From contig CM027380.1 in the NCBI GenBank assembly GCA_015680905.1, positions 30,186,001 through 30,250,000 of the forward strand: DNA of 64,000 bases. Reading direction: 5' to 3'. The stretch comes from Coptis chinensis (Eukaryota; Streptophyta; Magnoliopsida; Ranunculales; Ranunculaceae). This document shows, piece after piece, positions 10,732-20,690 of this stretch. Each line of letters begins with the position of its first letter. The stretch's first letter is position 1. The notes below the pieces were generated by a model, which did no database searches, was not told where the DNA came from, and saw only the letters and a program-made list of their open reading frames with translations. The position numbers were made by a program, and so were the translations under genes.

Positions 10732-12383
10732 TGTAACGCCCGTATTTAAAATACGTATTTATTTATTTATTAATTTATTTATTTAAAATTTGTTGGATTG
10801 GATTTGAAATACGTGGGCCTGATTTCTGGGCCCGAGTCTGTATTGGGCTTAGGTTTCCAGGTATATATACATATTTTTCCAGAGAATAGGGTTTTTAGAA
10901 AAATAAAATAAAATAAAATGAAGGCGGAGATAAGGAAACTCGATTGCTAGAGAGTGGAGCGCGGCGATTCGGACTAGGAGGGATTCGTGGAGCTTTTAAT
11001 TAATGTGAGTAGTTATGTTTTTTCTTTTTATCGAAACTAGAGTTTTACGTCTACGAATAAAAATATTTACTGTCGAGTGTTTCCGACCAGTTTTCATAAT
11101 TATTTATTTCTGTCGATATCTTTTAGTTTTTATTGAAACTGTTGAAATTCTTAATGGAACTGTTGAAGCTTTATGTTTGGTAATGGCGGCGCGAGCCCCA
11201 AACAATCATCCTCTCTTTTATACTATCAAACTGTGATATTGTGGTGGTGTGGCTATTTTTATTTGAATTGTGGTATTGTGTTATTTGGTGGTTGAATTGT
11301 CGGGGTGTATGGGAAGTCGGGTTTAGAATCGGTGGTTGGGTGCTGTCGATTTAGGTTGTATTGGGAGGTTTGAATGCTGGTTTTGGGTGGGGCTGTTGAA
11401 GCTTGGAACAGGTGTTAATGGAGGTGCGAGCTTGAATTTGTACTGCTCACTTTTTTGTTGTTGTTTGTTTGGTGGGTTATGTGGCTGTTGTTCTAGTTGG
11501 GTTAGGAGGATTGATTGAGGGGATGAGGGCTGTCGAATGAGGGCTATTGGGAGCTTAAAGACTCGTCAATGGCGGTCAGGGGTTGAGTTTCGATGTAAGG
11601 GGAATCGGGTTATGATGGTATCGATAGATGGGGGTTTTCATGGGGGTTAAAACCGCTGGGTTTTGAGGGGCCAAATGTGGGTAGTTGATGATGGTTGATC
11701 GGTGGAAGTAATGGAGGAGAGAGTTGCTGGAGGGAAAAGATGATACTGTTTCTGTGTTTGGGCTTGGGGCTTGGGCCTAAACCTTTGTTTGGTTGGGCCA
11801 AAACTCTATTTTTATTTTGGGCCGGTTTCTATATTAGTTGTTGGGCCAGATTTTATTATTTAGTTTTGGACCAGTTCAGATTAAGTTTTTGGGCCAATTT
11901 CATTTCTTTTGTTTGGGGAGTTCTATTTTTGTTTGGACTGGTCCATATGACTTAAAAATAGGTCCAATTAGGTCTTTAAATGTTTGGACTTTCGGGTTTT
12001 GGTTTTGGGCTTTGACTGTGGACTTTTGACTGTTTAATTGTGCTACGTTTTACGTTGTAAATTGTATGGACAAATCCAATGCTAAAATGTTGTGGAAGCT
12101 TGTATAAATTGGTTCGTCATTATTTAAGAAAGATTTGATATTTATATTGTGTAATTTTTGACACGTGACAAGAGTGAAATTTTAGGAGATATAATATTCC
12201 TAAAACGCTATAAAAATGTTATGCGATACGTTTGGAGCAATTGTGACATTATATGATATGTTGGGATATATATATTAAATACAATATTTTTGAAGAAATA
12301 AATGTATAAACACTCCATTATTTTATCTGTGAGATGCTACTAGGAGGTACTATAGTATTTGTGGATATTTCCCACGGGATTGT

Positions 12384-12503
12384 GGCTTAGTGCAATAATA
12401 TATTGGCACGTGAAAGAATGAAAGTGGTTTTGAGATGTATTGAGACATTTCTAAATATTGTGGCTTAGTGCAATAATTTATTTGGCACGTGATAGAGTGA
12501 AAT
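12384..12503. repeat. imperfect ~77-bp tandem repeat in the inserted LTR
   Basis: GTGGCTTAGTGCAATAAT followed by TTGGCACGTGA and GAGTGAAA/GAATGAAA occurs at 12384 and again at 12461. A related GACACGTGACAAGAGTGAAA lies at about 12160. Confidence 0.65.
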
Positions 12504-12613
12504 GATTATGAGATATATATGTATGACACCTGAATAAATTACGTAACAAAAATCCTATAACCTAGCTACCACAACTCATGTGATTTGACCCTTATGATGG
12601 GCGTATGTGATAT

Positions 12614-12727
12614 GATTGGCCCTTCTGGCATTTCAGTGAATCTGAATGGCCCTTCTGGCGTACGTAAGTTGATTGGCCCTTCTGGCGTTTCAGTAAATCT
12701 GAATGGCCCTTCTGGCGTAGCCGAATA
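12614..12727. repeat. 57-bp tandem repeat with four TTGGCCCTTCTGGC-type words
   Basis: Two adjacent 57-bp units (12614-12670 and 12671-12727) each contain two copies of a TGGCCCTTCTGGC(A/G)T word, giving four evenly spread copies at about 12616, 12645, 12673 and 12703. The units differ at only a few positions. Confidence 0.85.
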
Positions 12728-13064
12728 ATTGTTTGATTATTCTGTTCGCAAAATTAGAACGAGACGCACGATATTTTATGCCGAATAATGGCAGTACTCA
12801 TATAATGGCTTTCGTGTGAGGGTTACCTGGTATGCGATATCCCATTTAGGGTAAATATGTATAGAGTGGTTCATTATGTGAGGGGAAGCATGTGGATGTG
12901 CATGTTCGGCGTTAGATAGCGATTGTGATAGCCAGGGAAACTAGGTAAGACACAGATACGACGTGATTTTAGGGACACGCAAAGAAAGCCTTAAATAATA
13001 TAATTAGGGTAATATGTTGGTTAATGATATATCTTTAAATTTATGATTGTATATGGTTTTGCAG

Positions 13065-13290
13065 ACCGGCGATGTGTTGAAATAGGGGAGTCTCAAGCAG
13101 AGGAGTGCCGGTGGTTGGGTGGATGTTTAAAAGTTCGGCCTGAGCGGATCCTAGGCTGCAGAGCCTTGCAAAGACGGGGCAGATGGTGCCTGAATATATG
13201 CGGGGCTTGGAGTCAGACCGCCAACCTGCAAAGAAGCACCAACAGAAGAACATTAGTAGGGCGGATCGGAGATAAAGAAAGACAGAGGCT
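13065..13290 (+). pseudogene. remnant of Tat element 1 integrase C-terminus
   Basis: ACCGGCGATGTGTTGAAA encodes the TGDxVLK start of the C-terminal DNA-binding part of gypsy integrase, followed by a decayed GSLK tract with several stops. It continues the frame that was cut at 10731 and shows that 10732-13064 is inserted. Confidence 0.6.
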
Positions 13291-13953
13291 ATAGTGAAAC
13301 TCACCACTGGGCAGGAAGGCGAGATGGTTAAGTGTCAGCCCGGAGGGTAGGTCCGCGAGCAAGAAATTCCCTGACACATACAGCGGATAGTGGTGCCACT
13401 GTTTATCGGAGCTGGTGACGCGGAGTACAAAAGTTTGCTTTTGAGGGCGGACACAAAAGGATTGGTAGCCCACACTTACGTCCTTAATTAGTATTTGTTT
13501 TGAGGAAGTACTGGGAGACTATATCGCGGCAAGTCAGTTTTGGGTCACCGGATCTATTGTAATAGTTCACAGCATACATCAACCGCCAGAAATTGCCGAT
13601 ACCTTGGCAAGGAGGGATGTTGAAGTGATCACACACCTCGACATCCAACAAAGTAAGAGGAAGCCACAGACCGGCAACTATCTGCCCACAGTGACTACAA
13701 GAGATCTCGATCTCCGGGGTACCAGGTGTGGATAGTGAGTGACAGAGGGCACGTGTTCTATGGTGATGTCAGCGGGGATTCCATAAGCTGCCCTAATCGC
13801 AGGCAGATAAAGTCGGCGACTACGAGGAGGGGGCGGCAGGGGAATTAGAACCCTTCCTGAGGTGGATGGGACCACCGCAGCAGTCACCGGAGGTGGAGAG
13901 GCCACCTCCGTAGATCGGGAAGGCGAAGAGCCCCTGGATGTGGACGCCGACAT
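13290..13953 (-). pseudogene. antisense extra ORF of the Tat element (gypsy-type 'Transposase_28'-like)
   Basis: On the strand opposite to gag-pol, a reading frame starts at ATG 13953 (MSASTSRGSSPSRS) with a low-complexity Ser/Pro N-terminus, then IRAAYGIPADITIEH. After a frame change near 13735 it continues as AGLWLPLTLLDVEVCDHF then IPPCQ and NFWRLMYAVNYYN, and after another break as RPQKQTFVLRVTSSDKQW...YPLYVSGNF. This order and these motifs resemble the plant family annotated as putative gypsy-type transposon (Transposase_28), which is often encoded antisense in Tat elements; its function is unknown. Two or more frame breaks make this copy a pseudogene. Confidence 0.6.
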
Positions 13954-14458
13954 CGGGAGGAGAAGATGAACAGTTTTGAAAAAGATGCAAACAGTTGCTC
14001 GAAAAAAGGAAGAACGTGGAAATAAAACTCTAAACCAACAAGGAAGAAGAGGCGACAAACCTGAATCTGCCTTCCAATAGGGGAGGGAAGGGTCGGAGCA
14101 ACCACCGGAGAGGCAAAAGCGAAGGGGGAGGAGGAGACGCTGGAGCAAGAGTGAAAAGAGAAAGAGAAAAGTGAAATGCTAGAGTGGTGGAGAAGAAAGA
14201 ATGAGCGGGACTTTAAACAAGGAGGGGGGCAAAAAAGTAAAATCCTAAGGGGAAGAAATCGAGGAGTCGGCAAGTGGACCAACATATGGGTGACACGTGG
14301 GGGCCCGAAATGCGAAGGGGTAGTGAAAAGACGCGCGTGATGGGTGATCATTACAGTGCACACAAATCGATGGTGAGTCAGAAAAGGGGGCGGCGGGGTA
14401 CTGCGGAGATAGGGAGGATAGTATTCTCGACCCCTGGCCAACAAGTGGCCGCGGCATC

Positions 14459-14471
14459 GAGAAGGGGCATT
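14459..14471 (+). other. polypurine tract of Tat element 1
   Basis: GAGAAGGGG followed by CATT directly precedes the 3' LTR start TGTAGCGG. This is the expected position and composition of the plus-strand primer. Confidence 0.65.
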
Positions 14472-14825
14472 TGTAGCGGTGGTTGTTCGCAAGAGACATA
14501 ATCTAAGGATATCGTACCCGATGCACAGTATGGGGTGGTGACCGCAGAGTAGGGGATAGATACCATGTTGGCCCAATGCGGGATAGGAGAAAGAATTAGG
14601 TGTACAGTATCAGACCACAGACGGGTGTGAGGGGGAAAAACCCTACACATGGACGGAGGGGGAGCGCAGGATAGGAAATGAGGTGGACGGCCAGGATGGA
14701 GCTAGGGGGATATAAAAGGAACAGTGAAGGAGAGAGAAGATGGGGCGAACTGATTGCAAGAAACCTAGAGAGTGAGAGAAAGAAAGGGGGTAAATTTGAG
14801 GGGACAGGGAGAGTGACACACAACA
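14472..14825 (+). repeat. 3' LTR of Tat element 1
   Basis: This 354-bp copy matches the 5' LTR and ends ACACACAACA, followed by the target duplication GAGTG at 14826-14830. A TATA box is kept at 14711-14717. Confidence 0.9.
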
Positions 14826-14830
14826 GAGTG

Positions 14831-15280
14831 TGGTATTTTCATCACTCATATTTGAAAAAGTAAATTTTGGTGGAATTGAAAATGGCGGGAGTTTGATTTC
14901 TCTAAAACAAGAAAAGAGAAATGGAAGGAAAGTGTCGAATGAGAATGAGAAATATTAAGTTTGGTTTTCTTTTTTTAAACTTGGGTGCTTATTTAGACAA
15001 ACAAAAATGGGGTGCTGGGGGAGGGGGGTAAACCCATGTGAAGAAAGGACATAGGTGGAATAACTATTATTCCACTACCCTTTTACCAAAGGGGTGCTAT
15101 TCCCATTTTATGGAGTGTCAATACCGCGGCCCAAATAATGAACATAGTAAAAACAACTCTAGCACCTTTGCAATCAATGTTGCTTCCTTCCCACCACCAT
15201 GACCAACCATCACCAGCTACAGACAAAATATTAATTGGTTTATTACTATTACCACCCCCACCCCCACCCCACGGGATGAG
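14831..15280. other. non-coding, nothing recognised
   Basis: The flank of the Tat insertion site and the foldback element. No supported gene; the short ORFs lack family features. Confidence 0.45.
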
Positions 15281-15533
15281 CCAATTAGGATTTTTTTCCC
15301 AGCTAGATGGGAAATTAGGGTCTCCCTCACACATAGCACATCCAAGTCAACTTTGGTTGACTATTATCTTTCAAGTCAAGCTAAGTAAAATGACACCACT
15401 ACCCTCACCACTTTTAAAATGAACTTTGCAAAAAGTCAGGAGTTGTGAGGGTAGTGGTGTCATTTTGCTTAGCTTGACCTAAAGGATAATGGTCAACCAA
15501 AGTTGACTTGGATTGGGGGGATCCTAATTGGCT
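15281..15533. repeat. large inverted repeat / foldback element
   Basis: Arms of about 68 bp (15341-15408 and 15445-15512) are near-perfect inverted copies around a 36-base loop, containing GTCAACTTTGGTTGAC-type and TGACACCACTACCCTCAC-type sequence. Pairing resumes further out at AGCCAATTAGGAT (15281) and ATCCTAATTGGCT (15521). The transcript of either strand would form a long hairpin. No clear target duplication was seen. Confidence 0.8.
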
Positions 15534-15853
15534 AAGATTGAGTAATACTAGTAAACCCAATCTTAATTGCTAAGATTGAGGATCATATTTCTAGTCATTA
15601 TCTTTATAAAAATTAAAACAAAAGCAGCAAGCAAACGCTTTAAGTCTTCAACTGAGATAGAGCACCTACAAGGCTACAAATACAATGCGAGGGTAGAATA
15701 ACTTCAACATATCACCCTTGTATCATTTATATACGATAAAAGAGATTTTCATCTAGACCATTTAATAAGATAGTGACCGAATGAAATACTAACATCAGAA
15801 GATAAAATATACCAATTATCGATGATATTGATAATCCGATCTGTAAAAGTAGA
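15534..15853. other. non-coding, nothing recognised
   Basis: Short AT-rich gap up to the LINE target duplication. It begins with a duplicated phrase (AATTGGCTAAGATTGAG then AATTGCTAAGATTGAGG), probably a local repeat. Confidence 0.4.
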
Positions 15854-15943
15854 ACGTAGCTACAAGAACAACAGCAAAACACAACAAGAAGAGCTGCCAC
15901 GTCAGCAAAAAAAATGGAGCAAAGTCTCTAAGTAAATCTTAGG

Positions 15944-16981
15944 GTGAACACACCACCTTTTCAATTTATCTCGTCACTGATCAAGGATCAATGTTCAATT
16001 GTTAAGTCTAGTTTTTACTATCTTTTCAACTCACACTTACTCTCCTTGCTAGAAAGCAAACTTTTCTCCTCAAACTACATCTCCCTTCAAACCTTCTTGC
16101 ACCTCTTCTCTTCCTACGATAACACCACCACCACCTCCCTCACTCACACCTCTTTTCTTTCCTCTATAGAACTCCCTTTCTCATATATTATGGATAAGCA
16201 ACATCATGAACAAATTTTTGAACTTGAAGCATCTTTTAGTAGGGTGTTATCTCTAAGGGTGCTTAAGATTGCAGAAACAAAATTTCCACAAGATGTGTGG
16301 GATGAACTTGTAGAGCATGGGAAACATACAGTAGCACTTCGGCTTTTCGGAAACAACAAAGCTCAACCCAAGAGGGTAATAGAACTCATCAGAAACTTTT
16401 GGGAGTTTCCAAAAGGGTTACGTATTCGTTCCTTGGGTAGTTACAAAGAAGATGCACTGTTCCTTGCTCAATTTCAAGACAAAGAATCACTTGTGGATGT
16501 GAAAAAGAAGTCGCCTTGGACCATTATGGGTCATCTTCTTCTCATTACAGATTTCGACCCCTTCACTGATATCTCAAACCTCAAGTTTGACACAGCCATC
16601 ATTTGGGTACAGCTACACCAACTTCCACCAGCACTTATAACCAGCAAAAGAACAGTCACTGCCATTGCGGCTGAAGCAGGAATCATTTTCCCGGACACAT
16701 ACCAAGCATGTGGGAGTTATGCAAGAATCAAGGTACAGGTAAACCCTTTTCTCCCTTTGGTATTGGGCAACAATTCCAAACTTCCTAATGGGAAACAGAA
16801 AATGGTCGTTTTCCGGTATGAGAAATCCGGTCCTATTTGCTTCAAATGTGCCATGCTAGGACACCTTGAAACACAATGTCAGAATCTGCTAGCAGGAGAC
16901 AATCCAAAGGGGTGTTATTGGTTTTGGAGGGGATCATACAACCATGATCCAGTCTCCACAAATGAAATCATCGCCAAATAA
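15944..16981 (+). pseudogene. LINE 1 ORF1, N-terminal part (DUF4283, zinc knuckle)
   Basis: The frame is open for 345 residues. The likely true start is the ATG at 16190 (MDKQHHEQIFELEASF); the upstream 82 residues look like leader sequence. DUF4283 spans about residues 95-240 (ELIRNFWEF, SPWTIMGHLLLITDF, IIWVQLHQLP). A CCHC knuckle CFKCAMLGHLETQC (C-x2-C-x4-H-x4-C) lies at about 300-313. ORF1 proteins of this kind bind the LINE RNA to form the retrotransposition particle. The frame ends at a TAA at 16979; the remainder continues in another frame from 17061. Confidence 0.82.
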
Positions 16982-17060
16982 AATTTAAACCAAGAGGGAA
17001 GAAAAAGTTGAACGGATCAGCCAAGAATCACCGGGAAGTCAGCTGGTTGCAAGAAACCTT

Positions 17061-17966
17061 TTGCTGGACCTGGAAGCAGTTGCAGAAAAGGAAGGTAGTA
17101 AGATAGCAAAAATTGATGCGAGGAACAGGATCCTTCTCGCTCCAATAGAACCGTTGGAAGCAGCGCACGTTAAGGATAACCAAGCACACGTTAAGATTAG
17201 TCAAGAACAAACACGTGAAAAAACGTGTGCTTCAGTCTCAAGTGTTCAAGTGATAGAGACATTTCACAAATGCTCAAAAGAAAAAACGGCTACGCACAGT
17301 CTACCTAGTGTACTGCTGGAAAAGACTTTTGTCTTTGGTGCTCTAAACTCAAAGGAAAATACAAATGAGAGAGAAGTCAACATCGATGAGAGAGGTAAGT
17401 CTCTCGACCAAACACCTACCCACGTGACTCCAAAACGTCCAAAACTATCAAAGCCTTTTCCTCCTAGGGCCTGCTGGAACCAAAATCCTTTTCAAATGGA
17501 CCTAATACGTGAGACTAGCCCAATAACTAGTAGTTTGGGCTCCAATTTTCCAACAAATACTAATGGGAACTATTCTACTGCCCAAAGCTCATTCCTTTCT
17601 CCACCAATTACCCAAAAGCAAACCATCAATCCAAATCTCTTCAAACCACCATCATCAGCACCCCCTAAATTTCTAGTTACTCCTGGGATGAGTGATTGGT
17701 GGGAAATCACCCCTATTGCCTGCCCACTAGACATGGGTCACACTAAAGTTGTGGGTAGTGCAAGTCGATATGCTCATCTTTCACCCATTGTGAGGCGTCG
17801 TCTTGAGATCGTAGACACACCAAATGATTTACTTGGCTCGGCAGAACCACCGGAGAAGCAAATGGACCTTGCAAACGCAAAGGATGAGGGAGAGAAAAGG
17901 GACTTTGAGCATCTTACGCTTTCGGTCAGGGTTTGCAATTTACATATCTTTTATGTTCAACTTTGA
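17061..17966 (+). pseudogene. LINE 1 ORF1, C-terminal part
   Basis: This 301-residue frame continues ORF1 after a frameshift near 17010-17060. It is a low-complexity, Ser/Thr/Pro- and Lys-rich tail without a named domain, as usual for plant L1 ORF1 C-termini. A late segment (RYAHLSPIVRRRLEIVDTP) may be a conserved end. Confidence 0.65.
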
Positions 17967-18584
17967 AAAGTTGGCGTTTATATGATAATCACTGGATCCC
18001 ATCATAGTAATAATACCTTTTGCATATTATTATTGCATAAGCACCGTCACATGCATGTATGTTCTTCCTAACTCAAGTGCTCTTTCTAGAAAGGTCATAA
18101 TAGTAACAAAAGAAAATCTTTTAAAGAACCTAACTACTTATTTGAATACATCTTTGCTTGTGTCAACATGTTTTTATCCTTTGTGTTTTAAGTTCAAATG
18201 TATACCAAATTGCACTATGATGACATGTTTGTTGCGTACTTCTCTTTGTTGTTACGCTATACTAGTAGCTCTTCCTTTTTTCAATTATATCTTTCTTTTT
18301 ATTAGTACTTTTGTATATTTGTATGCAATCCGCACTTTTAAAATTTGCTATGTTCCTTTTGGATATAATTGTGATTGGTATAACTTAAACCATCCTGTTA
18401 TCCTTTATCATAGTTATCTCTGGGGTTTTACACCCAACAAATCCATCTCTCCTCTCCCTCAACAATTCTATGTTTTATTCTCGGTTCTTTTGTCCGCTTT
18501 GACGGTTTGGTATTCTCGCCATTCCTCCCAGACTTGTTCTCATGTTTTGGCGGCAGGCCCAGGTGAGGCCTCCCGCCGACAACA
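17967..18584 (+). other. LINE 1 inter-ORF spacer
   Basis: About 620 bp between ORF1 and ORF2. An ORF at 18055-18588 is hydrophobic and T-rich but resembles no family I know, and it overlaps the ORF2 start. I regard it as chance. Confidence 0.45.
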
Positions 18585-19560
18585 ATGAGTATCTTTGCTT
18601 GGAATTGTCGTGGAAGCGGGGTTTCTGCGACAATTCGTGAACTGCAAACACATATGAACTCTATCAAACCCGATATATGTTTTCTCTCTGAGACGAAAGT
18701 CGATGCGTCTACTAGTCACAATCGTTTCTCCTCTCTTGGTTTCCAACATTCTGCAAACTTCCCATCGAACGGTCGCAGTGGAGGCCTTTGGCTTGGCTGG
18801 AATGACAATCTCGAAATTGTCCATTGTTGCGAAAGATACATTGCAGCTCTTGTTAAAAACAATCCTATTGAAATTGAATGGTTATGCACCTTTGTCTACG
18901 GCCACCTGGACCACTCTCATCGATCAGATCTTTGGAACATCTTCACTAACCTTGCCGCAAATCACTCCTCCCCCTGGCTCATTGTCGGGGATCTAAACGA
19001 AACCACTGGTCAAGAAGAACAAGCTGGGGGTAACCCTTTTCGTGTCACTCACGCTTCCCACTTCCTTGATTTCATGTTTTACAAAGAGATTTTGTTGATT
19101 TGGGATATGAAGGAGTTCCTTTCACTTGGAGTAATAAAAGATTTAAAAGCGTAATGGAGCCGATCTCATAAAAAACGCTTTTAGACGAGCCATTCATTGC
19201 GAACTCAGATTGGAGAACGTTGTTTCCGAATGCTAGAACAGTGAACTTGCCAATTATCAGATCTGATCATGGGCCTATAGTGGTTTATGTAACACCGCCT
19301 CAAGCTCGTACACCGAAACAATTTCATTTCCAGTCTATGTGGACAACTGAGCCAGAGTGCAAGAATGTAATATCCAAAGCTTGGAATACCAATTCCTAAG
19401 GCTCACAACCTTACCGTTTTTGCAGTAAACTAAAAAGAGTTAAAAGGGATCTAAACAAATGGAATAGGGATGTTTTTGGGAATGTCCATTTTAGAATCAA
19501 AAGCATCCGCGAGGAGATCAGAAAGTGCCAGCTGAACCCTAACTCGGACCCTATCTACGA
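18585..19560 (+). pseudogene. LINE 1 ORF2, endonuclease domain
   Basis: ORF2 starts at ATG 18585 (MSIFAWNCRGSG). Endonuclease/exonuclease/phosphatase motifs visible are WNCRG, CFLSETK (catalytic E), TFVYG and LIVGDLNE (catalytic D). A frameshift near 19075-19100 breaks the open part, which ends at 19154. The rest of the domain (TWSNKRF, then RSDHGPIVV near 19255 with the terminal SDH motif) is in other frames. The enzyme would nick the target DNA for target-primed reverse transcription. Confidence 0.85.
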
Positions 19561-19571
19561 AGCTTAAAACG

Positions 19572-20690
19572 ATGGAGGACCTTAACCAAGCCATGCAACT
19601 CGAAGAAAAACTCTGGAGGGATAAATCTAGAGATACGATGTTACACTGTGATGGGACAAACTCACATTATTTTCACCTATCGACTGTTGTCAGAAGGAAT
19701 CGCATTGAGATTAACAAGATCAGGAAAGCTGATGGCACATGGGTAGAGGAGCAAAACGCGATTGGTAAAACCATTGAGGAGCACTTCAAAAATCTTTTCA
19801 CTTCATCTAACCCAGCTACCAAAATCAGTGATCTAAACGTCTTTGAATCTGTTGTTTCAACATAAGAAAATCAAGAGCTCACCAAAGAAGTTACTTTGGC
19901 TGAGATAAAAGAAGCGCTTTTCTCCATGGACCCACACAAAGCCCCTGGCCCTGATGGCTTCACCCCGCTCTTTTACCAAAAGTATTGGGACATAATACAC
20001 CTCGATCTCCTAAACACTATTAAGAGCTTCATGAACTCTGACCACCTTTTGACCGAGTTGAATCATACAAATATCACCCTCATTCCAAAGTGCCAAAAAC
20101 CTGAAACTCTTGACCATTTCCGTCCAATCAGCCTGTGCAATGTTAGCTTAAGAATTCTCACAAAAGTTCTTGCAAACCGAATTAAACCGCTTTTGGAGAA
20201 ATTCATCTCGCCATCCCAAAGTGCTTTTGTAAAAGGAAGACAGATTTTTGACAATATTGTCCTTGCCCATGAAATTATCCGCACTATGAAAAGGAAAAAA
20301 GGCGCAGCTGGATGCATGGCTATTAAGCTAGATCTAAGCAAAGCCTTCGACAGAGTCGAATGGGATTTTCTTCTGGAAACTATGGAAGCACTTGGTTTTT
20401 GTGAAAAGTGGAGGAAATGGATAAAACAGTGTATCGCCACCACTTCACTCTCTTTCAAGCTTAATGGATCACCCACAGGCTTTCTTAAGCCAGAAAGAGG
20501 TATCAGACAAGGTGACCCTCTATCACCTTTCCTGTTCATAATCTGCATGGAAGTTCTCTCAGACTACTCACTAATGCCTAAAAAGGAGAAGCGTCTTCAC
20601 GGAGTAAAAATAAGCGAAGTGATACCCTATATCTCACCCGCTCTTTGCCGATGATAGTTTTATTTTCATCAGAGCAAATATAATTTGAAA
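19572..20690 (+). pseudogene. LINE 1 ORF2, reverse transcriptase domain
   Basis: Two open blocks (19572-19865 and 19896-20654) are split by a TAA at 19863. RT motifs are clear: KAPGPDGFTPLFYQKYW, FRPISLCNV, KLDLSKAFDRVEW (first catalytic D), RGIRQGDPLSPFLF, and FADD at 20644-20655, which is read only after a +1 frame change. The catalytic residues are therefore all encoded but not in one frame. It would copy the LINE RNA at the nicked target. Confidence 0.88.

Larger units (their letters stand above)
10732..13064 (+). mobile_element. long-LTR-type insertion inside Tat integrase (right end missing)
   Basis: The segment begins TGTAACGCCCGTATTT exactly where the integrase frame stops, and the integrase frame resumes with TGDVL at 13065. 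Its left end and layout (TATA-like box near 10861, AGGGTTTTTAGAAAA, purine-rich leader, internal tandem repeats, GTTTTGCAG near the right edge) resemble the solo LTR at 35539-39939. It lacks the expected ...GTGTGACA terminus and no target duplication was found, so the right end has probably been deleted. I assign it to long-LTR Ty3/gypsy elements of chromovirus (Tekay/Del) type by resemblance only. The small ORFs inside are not convincing genes. Confidence 0.6.
4849..14825 (+). mobile_element. Ty3/gypsy LTR retrotransposon, Tat lineage (complete, decayed)
   Basis: A 9,977-bp element is bounded by near-identical LTRs (4849-5198 and 14472-14825) beginning TG and ending CA in the 3' copy, with a perfect 5-bp target duplication GAGTG at 4844-4848 and 14826-14830. 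Domain order is gag, protease, RT, RNase H, a second RNase H-like domain, integrase, then an antisense ORF. A second (archaeal-like) RNase H between RT and integrase is characteristic of the Tat lineage. By eye the LTRs differ at roughly 16 substitutions (4-5%), mostly transitions, indicating an insertion of moderate age. All genes carry stops or frameshifts. Two later insertions lie inside: a hAT MITE at 7148-7495 and a long-LTR-type sequence at 10732-13064. Confidence 0.92.

Noticed and set aside
12601..12727. CRISPR-like regularly spaced words (TGGCCCTTCTGGC)
   Set aside because: There are only four copies in two tandem 57-bp units, the intervening sequence is itself repeated, and the context is a plant LTR.
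13884..14576. 230-residue minus-strand ORF overlapping the 3' LTR
   Set aside because: It crosses the LTR border and has the composition of a shadow frame; the conserved antisense motifs are in another frame (ATG 13953).
18055..18588. 177-residue ORF between LINE ORF1 and ORF2
   Set aside because: It is T-rich and hydrophobic by composition, resembles no LINE protein and overlaps the ORF2 start; best read as spacer.
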